Assembly: GCA_019752635.1 (NCBI GenBank) | Contig: JAIELX010000083.1 | Location: 1-64,000, forward strand | Direction of reading: 5' to 3' | DNA length: 64,000 nucleotides | From: Candidatus Obscuribacterales bacterium | GTDB taxonomy: Bacteria > Cyanobacteriota > Vampirovibrionia > Obscuribacterales > Obscuribacteraceae | In this document: piece after piece, positions 1 through 8,400 of the stretch | Layout: every line of letters starts with the position of its first letter | How positions within the stretch are numbered: the stretch's first letter is position 1 | Position numbers and translations under genes: made by a program | Notes under the pieces: model-generated | The model's input: only the letters and a program-made list of their open reading frames with translations | Told to the model about the DNA's origin: nothing | The model's database searches: none

Positions 1-91
1 CGAGAAACGGGACTGTGGCTGTTCTCCGTCCGCGTTTTGCTCGACACGTCGTTGATTGCGGTGGAACCCCACGGGAACTTCCCGCTTAGAA
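1..91. other. Left-edge noncoding sequence
   Basis: No coding region can be supported here. It lies downstream of the leftward hydrolase gene. The only structure seen is a short perfect inverted repeat at 72-84 (CGGGAA, one-base spacer, TTCCCG). It has no clear T-tract on either side, so I do not call it a terminator. Confidence 0.4.
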
Positions 92-955
92 TCAGTTTCC
101 TGATTGAACGGTTGAAAGAAATTTTGTGATTACTGCGTTCACAATCTCCGGTTGTTCCAAGGTAACTGCATGACCGGCTTTAGGGATCTGTTCAATTTGA
201 GCTCCGCAGATGTGCTTGGCCAGGCGCACTGATTTTGCAGGAACAGTGCAGAGATCTTCCTCTCCGACTATGACCAATGCCGGTGCGGAGATCTTTTTTA
301 GCTCATCGAACACAGAGCGACGAAAGATGACTCCATTCACTGCGCGCCAGATTGATTGGCGGTTGTCGCCAACTTGTCTTATCAGAGCGAGAAATTCTTC
401 GCTGCGAGAAGGATCGGTATAGGTGCTTTTGCCATAGATGATCGCAGCCACAGGCTTAGCTACTGCAGCCGGTCCCAACGTAAAGCTTATAGCGTTAAGG
501 TACGCGTATTTTAGCAGGCTGCCGACAGACTCAGCGTCGGCAGAAGTGCTGCAGAGGATCAATGAACGTATGAGTTCCGGATGTCGCGCCGCCAGCCGCA
601 AGCCAACAAATCCGCCCATGCTCAGTCCGCAGAAGTGCACTTTTCCTAAATGCAGTTTGGCAATAAGTTCCACCACATCAGCGCAAAGTTCGTCCATTGA
701 AATCGCTAAGCTACGAACATCGCCGCTACGTCCCTGACCGCGGTGTTCGTAAGAGATACAGCGATAGTTCTTTCTCAGAGCTTCAACTTGCGGACTGAAA
801 AGCCTTAGGTCCAAAAGGAGCGCATGGCTGAAGAGCACGACCGGCCCGCTGCCGCCCGTATCCTCATAATACATGTCGGCGCCATTGATGCGTATGATGC
901 CCGATTTCGCAGTAACTATTTCTGCATCCTGTGAGTCAATTTGACTTGCACTCAT
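92..955 (-). CDS. Alpha/beta-fold hydrolase
   Basis: A 287-residue alpha/beta hydrolase of the 3-oxoadipate enol-lactonase / haloperoxidase-like group, probably cytoplasmic because no signal peptide is seen. The nucleophile elbow GLSMGG supplies Ser, the segment EEDLCTVP supplies the acidic residue and KAGHAV the His, so the triad is complete. The oxyanion region HALLLDL precedes the conserved EHRGQGRS stretch. I chose the ATG at 955 over an upstream extension because AAGGAG lies 10 nt before it and homology to the family starts soon after. It stands alone with no operon partner. The substrate cannot be read from the sequence; lactone or ester hydrolysis is the family expectation. Confidence 0.85.
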   Translation of the reverse strand: MSASQIDSQDAEIVTAKSGIIRINGADMYYEDTGGSGPVVLFSHALLLDLRLFSPQVEALRKNYRCISYEHRGQGRSGDVRSLAISMDELCADVVELIAKLHLGKVHFCGLSMGGFVGLRLAARHPELIRSLILCSTSADAESVGSLLKYAYLNAISFTLGPAAVAKPVAAIIYGKSTYTDPSRSEEFLALIRQVGDNRQSIWRAVNGVIFRRSVFDELKKISAPALVIVGEEDLCTVPAKSVRLAKHICGAQIEQIPKAGHAVTLEQPEIVNAVITKFLSTVQSGN

Positions 956-1070
956 TCGGGCGAAGCTCCTTCGATAAGGCTGTATTGTACAAGAACCAGA
1001 AGCCGAATTCTGTCCTTGGAGCGACAACTCGTACGTTTCTGCACACTCCAAAAACCATCCAGATTTTCCC

Positions 1071-1227
1071 CAGATTTGATCCATGAGACGTAAATACTAT
1101 AGAGGCATCAGGAGAGCGCACCGGCGACCAACCGAAGCGCAAACGACCTGAACAAAATTTATGCCCGGCGCGACATACTAGACCTTCACTGCTCCCTCCA
1201 GCGTAGTGAAGGTCTACCCCCTTTTGG
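1071..1227. repeat. Direct repeat, copy 1 (with internal hairpin)
   Basis: First copy of a ~155-bp element repeated at 1849-2004. Bases 1105-1220 are identical to 1883-1998 over 116 nt, and the left ends are similar but diverged. Inside is a perfect 12-bp stem (1179-1190 with 1205-1216, 14-nt loop) followed by C5T4. This copy fills much of the 363-nt gap between the hydrolase and the small membrane protein gene; nothing else is recognised in that gap. Confidence 0.9.
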
Positions 1228-1318
1228 TAGTTCAGTTGGATTACTGTCCGGGTGACTGTATATTGGCTTGGTTTATTCAACTACTATTACTGAGTCGGTG
1301 CACGGAGAACTCAGAAGA

Positions 1319-1831
1319 ATGGATCAAGAGCTAAGGCGCCATCAGTGGCTATACGCGACGTTGGCTGGAGTGCCATTCATCATTCACGGCGCGTTGGCTA
1401 TATGGATGGCGATCTGTACTAAATACGACGGACCTAACGCCACGCAGATTCCTACGTATGCCTGGCCTGTCGCGTTTGCTTTCTTGCCTTTTCTCTCCGG
1501 AATTACGGGGCTAATCATCGGTAAAATCTTTTTGTGGTGGTGGTCGGACATCAGGAAACAAGCGCTCAGACCCGCCTACACGGTGGTCTTTGTAATCTCA
1601 TGGGTTATCATTTTCGGTTTCCTCGGCTTCTTTACCTTCGCAATGGGTTTTGGCGCGCCGCCCGGCCCCACAACTCTTGAAGGCTTTTTCGGGCGTTGCG
1701 GATTGGTCTTATTGAATTTTCTTATTAGCACAGCGATAGCTTTCGCTCTTTGTGCGGCAACAATGACCGTTGCCATAATGGTTCTCGGGCTAGCTTCTAC
1801 AATTGAGAAAAGGTTTGCGAAGAAAACATAG
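1319..1831 (+). CDS. Small multi-pass membrane protein, unknown function
   Basis: A 170-residue protein with about four hydrophobic segments: around residues 15-35, 50-75, 95-120 and 135-160. A WWWSD motif follows the second segment. I do not recognise a family. An in-frame TTG at 1268 would add 17 residues, but the ATG at 1319 has GGAGA about 10 nt upstream and begins a typical cytosolic N-terminus (MDQELRRHQW). It is flanked on both sides by the two direct repeat copies in the same orientation, so it may have arrived or been duplicated as a cassette. Confidence 0.7.
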   Translation: MDQELRRHQWLYATLAGVPFIIHGALAIWMAICTKYDGPNATQIPTYAWPVAFAFLPFLSGITGLIIGKIFLWWWSDIRKQALRPAYTVVFVISWVIIFGFLGFFTFAMGFGAPPGPTTLEGFFGRCGLVLLNFLISTAIAFALCAATMTVAIMVLGLASTIEKRFAKKT

Positions 1832-1848
1832 AAAGTCCAGAATCACTA

Positions 1849-2004
1849 CAGATTTGATCCACGACAGATGAATATTATGAATGCATCAGGAGAGCGCACC
1901 GGCGACCAACCGAAGCGCAAACGACCTGAACAAAATTTATGCCCGGCGCGACATACTAGACCTTCACTGCTCCCTCCAGCGTAGTGAAGGTCTACCCCTT
2001 TTGG
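1849..2004. repeat. Direct repeat, copy 2 (with internal hairpin)
   Basis: Second copy of the element at 1071-1227, in the same orientation. The core 1883-1998 is identical over 116 nt. The 12-bp stem falls at 1957-1968 and 1983-1994, again followed by C4T4. It starts 18 nt after the membrane protein stop codon, so for that gene the hairpin could also act as a terminator. No target-site duplication or transposase is visible. Confidence 0.9.
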
Positions 2005-2057
2005 CAGCTTCTGCTGCAAAACATCACGACGCCATCGAAGCGCGCGTTCGCAAAGAA

Positions 2058-2093
2058 GGAGAAGGTCCAACTTGATTTAGTCAGACCTTCTCC
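2058..2093 (-). terminator. Putative rho-independent terminator of the Mop gene
   Basis: A perfect 10-bp stem, GGAGAAGGTC at 2058-2067 paired with GACCTTCTCC at 2084-2093, has a 16-nt loop. On the minus strand it is followed by TTCTTT and lies just past the molbindin stop. On the plus strand it is followed by AAAATTTT, so it could work in both directions. Confidence 0.55.
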
Positions 2094-2125
2094 AAAATTT
2101 TGCCGGACGCCTTTCTGAAGCCGCC

Positions 2126-2335
2126 TTATGCCTTTACTGGCAGGACGTGAATTGCTTTGACAACCAGTTCAACTTCGTCGCCTTCTTTCAAGCCCATTTC
2201 TTGCAGCGATTCCGTGGTGAGGACGGAAGACATCAGCGAAGGACCTGCTACGTTCACTTTGATCAAGGACATGATGTCGCCGGTCTTGACCGAAGATACT
2301 TTACCGACAATTTTGTTTCTTGCTCCAACTTGCAT
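2126..2335 (-). CDS. Molbindin-like Mop/TOBE-domain protein
   Basis: A 69-residue protein consisting of one Mop (TOBE-type) domain, the usual length for free-standing molbindins. These proteins oligomerise and bind molybdate or tungstate oxyanions in the cytoplasm. The conserved pattern is visible: GARNKIVGKV at the start, then VKTGDIMSLIKV, a central LTTESLQEMGLKEGDEV and the final VKAIHVLPVK strand. The start is well set by AAAGGAG 7 nt before the ATG. No molybdate transporter or molybdoenzyme gene is in this window, so a storage or buffering role is a family inference. Some such domains may bind other ligands. Confidence 0.88.
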   Translation of the reverse strand: MQVGARNKIVGKVSSVKTGDIMSLIKVNVAGPSLMSSVLTTESLQEMGLKEGDEVELVVKAIHVLPVKA

Positions 2336-2552
2336 TTATCTGCTCCTTTGCGGCAGTAGGCTTACCCTCGAGTGCTGCATACTACCACGCGACTCGTTTG
2401 GTATTCAAAGAACGTTACGCCTTGACCTGCCTTTCTGCAGCCCTGTTGTCGAGAGTTGCGGTAATTCAGAAGGCTTTCTTTATGTTTAATGCGGTTCGAT
2501 ATCATGCGCCGGGAATAAGTTCACTGAGCAGCATATGCAAGGAACGGCGGAA

Positions 2553-4259
2553 ATGACCAAAAAGTCTCCTGAAATCCTGGTAGGCGACCTTCTTGTTAAG
2601 TCGGGCGTGATTGATCGGAGCGATCTTGCTGATGCTCTGCCAATTTCGCTAAAAACAGGGTTGCCTGTCGGGCGTATTTTAATTACATCAGGCAATTTGA
2701 AGGAAACTACTCTGCAGGCTGCATTGTTTGCCCAGTCAATGGTTCGTGACTGTCTGCTCACTGAGGATATGGCGGTACAGGCGCTGCGGTTGTTGGACAA
2801 GGACGGCGTCTCGCTGGATGATGCGCTTGCAAAACTGGGCTGGAAATCAGACGCTTATGAACTGACTAACAGGCTTGGTCAGTTGTTTCTTGAAGCCGAC
2901 ATTATTACCGAGGAAGAGCTCGTCGCCGGTTTGGAAGGTTTCTACACCGCCGGCTTACCGTTGGCTCGCATACTAGTGATACAAGGGGTTCTTCACAACG
3001 AGATAGCGTTTGCGGCATTATCGGCGCAAAGACTGATTCGTGATGGACTGATTACGCGGGACCAGGCTATTGAGGCCCTGCGCTCAGCCAATGAGAACTC
3101 CACAAGTCTGGAAGAGTCACTCTCTGTGTTCGGCTACCTGAAGCTTCACCCGGACAACACTATCAGACTGGGCGAACTGTTGGTGCTGGCCGGTTTAGCC
3201 ACGGAGGAAGAACTGCTCGAGAATGTCGAACGAAGTTTAAGTTATGAAGAATACATCGGCGAGACTTTCGTCAATTCCGGACGCATCGCGCAGAGTGTCC
3301 TCGATTCGGCTCTTGAGCTGCAGCGTCTTGCTACTGCCGGGGTGCTGGAACCGCGCCAGGCTGCTGAGTCCCTGAGACGTATAGCGATTACCGGCATGAC
3401 CGTCGGAGAAGCTGTTACAGAGGCCACTGGTACTTCCGAGCAGAGAGCTCAACTTTTGGGATTGCAGCGAGAGGAACCATACGCGACACCACATCCGTCG
3501 CCTCTTATCGAAGATTTCGAAGATCAACACGAAGCAGATTCGGCGCCCGGGGCTGCGCCCTCGGTCCCGCAGCAACGTCCGTCGCGTCCTCAGTCCAAAC
3601 TGGTTTCCTCACCCGCTAATGCGGTCCCTGGCGGTCAACGAGAAGTTGCAGACGAGGATACATTAGCACCGTATTTGATGGCGCTTCAGAAAATGGTAAA
3701 AGGTCAGATGCGCAAGCGCAAAAGGAAAAAATCGCAGACTCAAGCGGTTGATTCGGCCTTAATTACAATGGCTGAGCTTCAAACTTCCATTCCACGCGAT
3801 TCCGGCGTGTTGAGTCGCCAACACCTGAAGTTGATCAGCAAGATGATGACCAGGATCGAAGAACTGAGCTACAAGGCGGGTTATCTAGAAGGTTGTATCG
3901 ATGCCGCCAACACGGAGTCGTCGGCTAATGTTCTGGAAGAGATTTATCCAGTTAAGTCACAACCAATGGAGTTTGCGTCTTCAGTGGAAGCGCCGGGATA
4001 TCACGAAGGCGACAGGAGCTTGGACGTACTCGAACAGAAAGCGAGTAATAGTTTGGCACACACGGAGCAGCAGCCGGACAAGCAAGCAGAAATCACTGAG
4101 TCGCATGAAGGCGAATCGATGTCAGCAGAAGGCGTCACCGATTCCAAGGAAGCTGGAGCGGGACAAAGCGGTCAAAGCGATGCAAAGAAATCCGCCGCCG
4201 ACAATTCGCGAATGAGCAAGAAGAAACGCAAGCGCATGATGATGATGCCGCAAGCTTAA
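2553..4259 (+). CDS. Protein with three tandem MshEN-like domains and basic C-terminus
   Basis: A 568-residue protein of unknown role. Residues ~1-95, ~105-195 and ~200-295 are three related units. Each opens with a pattern like (V/L)G(D/Q/E)L(L/F) followed by an acidic helix start, with a second helical hairpin containing (V/L/I)xRDxLxTxDxAxxAL. This resembles the N-terminal MshEN domain of GspE/PilB-type ATPases, which binds c-di-GMP in some members, but no ATPase domain follows. The middle is Pro/Ser-rich, then a basic KRKRKK patch near residue 390, a helical segment and an acidic stretch. It ends in a Lys/Arg and Met-rich tail. The ATG at 2553 is preferred over 2535 because AAGGA sits 9 nt upstream. 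Confidence 0.65.
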   Translation: MTKKSPEILVGDLLVKSGVIDRSDLADALPISLKTGLPVGRILITSGNLKETTLQAALFAQSMVRDCLLTEDMAVQALRLLDKDGVSLDDALAKLGWKSDAYELTNRLGQLFLEADIITEEELVAGLEGFYTAGLPLARILVIQGVLHNEIAFAALSAQRLIRDGLITRDQAIEALRSANENSTSLEESLSVFGYLKLHPDNTIRLGELLVLAGLATEEELLENVERSLSYEEYIGETFVNSGRIAQSVLDSALELQRLATAGVLEPRQAAESLRRIAITGMTVGEAVTEATGTSEQRAQLLGLQREEPYATPHPSPLIEDFEDQHEADSAPGAAPSVPQQRPSRPQSKLVSSPANAVPGGQREVADEDTLAPYLMALQKMVKGQMRKRKRKKSQTQAVDSALITMAELQTSIPRDSGVLSRQHLKLISKMMTRIEELSYKAGYLEGCIDAANTESSANVLEEIYPVKSQPMEFASSVEAPGYHEGDRSLDVLEQKASNSLAHTEQQPDKQAEITESHEGESMSAEGVTDSKEAGAGQSGQSDAKKSAADNSRMSKKKRKRMMMMPQA

Positions 4260-4268
4260 ACCGGGTTT

Positions 4269-4312
4269 GGAAGGAGTGGAGCCAATCCACCCCTTCCGAA
4301 AGTCTTATTTTT
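4269..4312 (+). terminator. Rho-independent terminator
   Basis: The stem GGAAGG-A-GTGG (4269-4279) pairs with CCAC-C-CCTTCC (4287-4297), with one mismatch and a 7-nt loop. It is followed by TCTTATTTTT. It lies 10 nt after the stop of the MshEN-like gene and separates it from the convergent gene, whose stop overlaps the T-tract. Confidence 0.75.
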
Positions 4313-4664
4313 CCGCAGTTGATGCCATTCCTGGAAACTGAAGCACCGGACCGTCAAATTTTGGTAGTAGCTCGCAGGTGATCAACTTGCGAGGAGCTGG
4401 CAGTGGCTGCACTGTCGCGCTTACTCTCGCTGTTTCCTCTTGGTCCACCGCTTTCTCGAGAGTTTCACCCTCGGTTACTTCCGGCAGCACAGCTGTTACA
4501 GTCTTCATTCTCGACTTTCCCGGCGGTGAGCCTGTCTCGGTCACAACGTCGTCGTCGTCGTCTTCTTCGTGTTGGTCAAAATCGTTTAGCTTAATCGCCG
4601 ACTCATAGGCTTGAGTGAGCGGTGGAGGCAATGCGCTTCCTCTTTTGTTGCTAGATTCCGACAT
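4305..4664 (-). CDS. Small acidic hypothetical protein
   Basis: A 119-residue protein with no recognisable domain. It has a run of acidic residues (HEEDDDDD) near residue 35 and is Pro/Thr-rich, hence probably largely disordered. No signal peptide is seen. The ATG at 4664 is chosen because GAGGGG lies 7 nt upstream; a TTG two codons earlier is less likely. It is convergent with the MshEN-like gene. No function can be inferred. Confidence 0.55.
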   Translation of the reverse strand: MSESSNKRGSALPPPLTQAYESAIKLNDFDQHEEDDDDDVVTETGSPPGKSRMKTVTAVLPEVTEGETLEKAVDQEETARVSATVQPLPAPRKLITCELLPKFDGPVLQFPGMASTAEK

Positions 4665-4934
4665 GACCAATCCCCTCGCCTGTGCACCTATAATGCCGGA
4701 TCAATTTGGCAGAGTTTAGTCAAACTTTTGGCATTCTCGTGGAATGGCTGAAGTACCCAGCCCAACATGCTTACCAGTTTCATGCCGCTGAAACTAGTGT
4801 TACCAAATGCCTGCATATGCTTGCGCCTGCTGCCTTATCCATATCGTCAGCATAATCCGGCGAAAGGTTGTGCGCTATCGTAATTCCCGCAGCGAGTTGC
4901 AGCCGGCTCAAAACTCCGCTTGCGAAATCTGCCG

Positions 4935-5396
4935 TTATCGGTTGGGCGGGGGGAAGTCGCCAAACACAGATTGCATGTCAGTGAACAGAACCTCCAGCTT
5001 CTTTTCATGCGGCCAGATGTTGCGTCCGACAATTTCAGCCTGAATGTGAGGCAGAGCGGTCTCGATTTCGGCCGGGTCTAATAATCGCAGCGTATTCTTA
5101 TTAACTACTTCTGCAATAGCATACTGCGGTTCCATCTCGCGATTAAGTGCAGAAGAGGCTGGCTCAAGAACAACATAGATTCCTTCGTACCGCTTGCAAA
5201 GCCAACGAACACATACTTCTCCAGTGCCACCACTCTGATTCACCTGCAACCAGTGCGTACCGCTGGAAACTTTCCAGCGCCCACTAATTGTGAGTTTTGA
5301 GCCCTCAGACGCAATACAAGTCGACAAAAGGAGCATTGTGACAACCTGATCCCCGCTTAGAGGAATTCGCTGTTCACTCTTATTCGTAGCAGCCAT
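4935..5396 (-). CDS. Hypothetical protein downstream of the giant multidomain gene
   Basis: A 153-residue soluble protein. It has a beta-rich centre (LTISGRWKVSSGTHWLQV) with several Trp and paired Cys (VCVRWLCKR), and a charged C-terminal part. I do not recognise a family. AGGAGG lies 6 nt before the ATG. The gene starts 15 nt after the stop of the giant gene on the same strand, so the two are very likely cotranscribed. The product may be a partner of the giant protein. The 270 bp on its downstream side hold nothing I can call. Confidence 0.6.
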   Translation of the reverse strand: MAATNKSEQRIPLSGDQVVTMLLLSTCIASEGSKLTISGRWKVSSGTHWLQVNQSGGTGEVCVRWLCKRYEGIYVVLEPASSALNREMEPQYAIAEVVNKNTLRLLDPAEIETALPHIQAEIVGRNIWPHEKKLEVLFTDMQSVFGDFPPPNR

Positions 5397-5411
5397 ACCT
5401 TTCCTCCTGTG

Positions 5412-8400
5412 TTAGTCGCCTGCGCGAATCATGTCCGGCATGGCGACTTTTGAGGGATCGACACCATATTTTTGATACACCGCATACATTGCTGAGCGGT
5501 CACGCAGCTCGCCCGGTTTCTTACCAAATGGCTGCTCCTGGAGATAGGCAAAGTTTTCATACTCGTCAAACTCGTCTCTGCTCGTTCCTGAAAGCACCAG
5601 GCTGAATTCACCCTGATTATCCACATGCAAGGTGCCCGGCGCCAATCCGAGGTCCTCCTCGAGCTGTTCGCCAATGCTCTTGCGATTGCTCGCCGCGCGC
5701 TTAGCGAGGTCCTTGTCGTTCATGATTTTCGATACGACTTCATCATCTACCCTTGCTCGCTGATCTACCGCGGTAGCATCTGCTGCCTTTTCGAAGCGAT
5801 CTCGCACCACTCCTACTCGGTTAGACTTGCCGAACACGACATCAACGTTGTTCGTATCCATGGGAGATTTCAAAACAAGTTCAGGATACTGCGCGAGAAT
5901 TTCATCGATGCGCGCTTGCACTTTCAGTGCGTCGGCGGGATTCTTCGAGTAAATGGTGAATGCTTTGGCGCCTTGATCCTTTCCTGTTGGTCCAAGTTTA
6001 ACCACCGGACTGGAGCCGTCGGTTCCGAAGCGAGGGTCGAGCGTTTTCCAGCCCGTGATGAGAGATTTGAGTTCAGGATCTTTCATCATTGCCGGTATGA
6101 GAATTGCTTGGAGATCTCGCAACTCTTTCTGACCGACGCCGTTAACGTGCACTTTTATGGGACCCACTTGATCTGTTGAAGATGGGAAGTGGTCGTAGAA
6201 GAACGAGTCACCGGGCGTTCGCACAAGCGGGAAGGCTTCGCCGCCTACTTCGAACTCGAGTCGCGAACCAAGCGGACTCTTTCCATTGGGAAGCTGCTCA
6301 GGTCCACCATCCAATGCGTTGGTTATATTCTTAACCGTGACGGGACCGTCAATATCCGGCTTTGGCAGCGTGGCATCCGGTGCCTCGGTCTTTTCGAACT
6401 TTACCGAGCCCGGTTCATCGAAGGAGGGCTTCTCATTGGACTTAACGGAATCCTTGAGTGATTCAATGTCGATGATCTGAGTCGGTTCGTTGTGAATGTC
6501 ATCGGGGAAATCGACTAGGTCGGGCTCTTCGTCGAAGTCCGGTCGTTGGAAGATTTGCGTCGGCTCTTCATGAATATCTGGAGGATTGGCTGGTGGCAAA
6601 ACCGGCTTCTGAAAGATTTGCGTTGGCTCTTCATGCAACCCGGGGTTCTGAATAATCGGAGTTGGTTCTTCGTTGAAATTTGGACGCTGGAAGATCTGCG
6701 TCGGCTGGTCATTAATATCCGGTGGACCTTGCGAAGCTTCGGACGTTCCTGGTTTAGCAAAGGGATTTTCAAAGATCTGAGCGGGCTCCTCGTGGAAGTC
6801 CGGAAGTTGAATGATTTGGGTCGGCTCTTCATCCATGACCGGCCGCTCGAATATCTGCGTCGGTTGTTGATCAAGATCAGGACGGTTGGCTATTTGCGTC
6901 GGTTCATTGTCTACTTCAAAAACTCCAGTCTCTGCGTAGGGGTCTACTTCGCTTCCGTCTCCAACAGCATCGTCAACGGCTCGATCCGGCGCATTGTCCG
7001 GCGAAGCAGGTCGCTCCACCGCAGTAAATTGTTTCGTCGGAGTTTCGTCGATGACCGCGCTACCGCGAAGCGGTAGCTCTGGTGCCGGCAGCTCGGGGAC
7101 GTCGCCGCCATTGCCACCACCGGAACCGGAATTGTCGATTTGAGACGAGATGGCGCTCGATAGATCATCAGTGTTCGCAGGCGTCTTGAGGGCATCGAGG
7201 AGAGTTCCCGCGGATTCGAATACGGTCTTGAACGCGGCGGCGCCACCGACACCGAACCCGGTGCCCTTCAAAGCGTTTATAGCGATATTGCCGACGTTAC
7301 CCAAAGCGGATTTACCATCTTCCCATTGCGTAGCACCGCGAATCGCGCCGCTGAGACCGCCGCCTATGCCTCCTGCAGTCATTTCCAAAGCATACTGACG
7401 GCCGAGGCTCTTGAGGAAAGATTTTGATTGCTCGGCGAGTTCGCTTTCCGCCATGAGCTTGATGATGGTGGCAACTTCCTGCTCAGATCCCGCCACTGCC
7501 GTTTTTACCGCAATAGCTGCCAGTTCCTTCTGGCTGATTTCCTTCGAACCGGAAACAAGTGCATTACGAACGACCGCTGCCATCTCGGCTTTCAGAGCGG
7601 ACTCGCTTCCCTCCTTCATTAACGATCCAGCTACTTCGACGGTTTTCGTCGCCGCCTTTGCTGCGGCAACCTCGCCTACTTTAAAGATCTTGGCGATCTG
7701 CCCGGGACCGACAAAAGAAACTGCCGCGTCAACGCTGCCTGTTGCAAAGTCGGTGAGCAAGTCGGTGCTGTAAACATCGTAATCAGAACCGACAACGGCA
7801 GCCTTTGTTGCTGTTTTAAAAACGCCACCACCAACGCCGACGGCCGCGAGCAAGCCGAGGCTAACGCCACCGGAAAATGCTGCCGCACCGATTGCAGCTA
7901 CAGCCAATGTTGCATCAACGATAGCGTCGCCTAACGCTCCTTTGGACTGTACATAGAGATCCAGGGCTTTGGTCAGTCCTTCCGTGAATTGTTTCTGTTC
8001 GGCTTCCGGCATTTCCTTTAGTGCCTGCGCATAGGCGGACATGGCCTTCGAATAGCCGAACATAGCCTCGTCAGCTTGGTAGCCGCTGCCATCCCAAACG
8101 GCGTCGACAAATTCTCCGCCGATGCCGCTGCGGCTCTTCGACCATTCTTCCAACGCGTCGCTATGAGCGTCTGCTGCAAGCTTGGGTCGCTCAAGCATTT
8201 TAGAGACCTCGCGCGCGTCCTTGCCACCAAGTTCGCTGAGCAGATCCGCGGTCAAGTCGGTACCGTACTTGTGTGCATACTCGCGTTTGGTCTGCTCAAG
8301 TTGTTGTGGTGTCAGAGTCGCAAGAACATCTTTAATCTCTTGCTCCATCGTGCCGGCACCTAACTGATAAGCGCGAATCTTGTCTTCAGGACGCATCTGG

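Noticed and set aside
6466..6918. CRISPR-like array, because of regular DNA repeats.
   Set aside because: The repeats are in frame within a coding gene, unequal in length and degenerate, with no cas genes.
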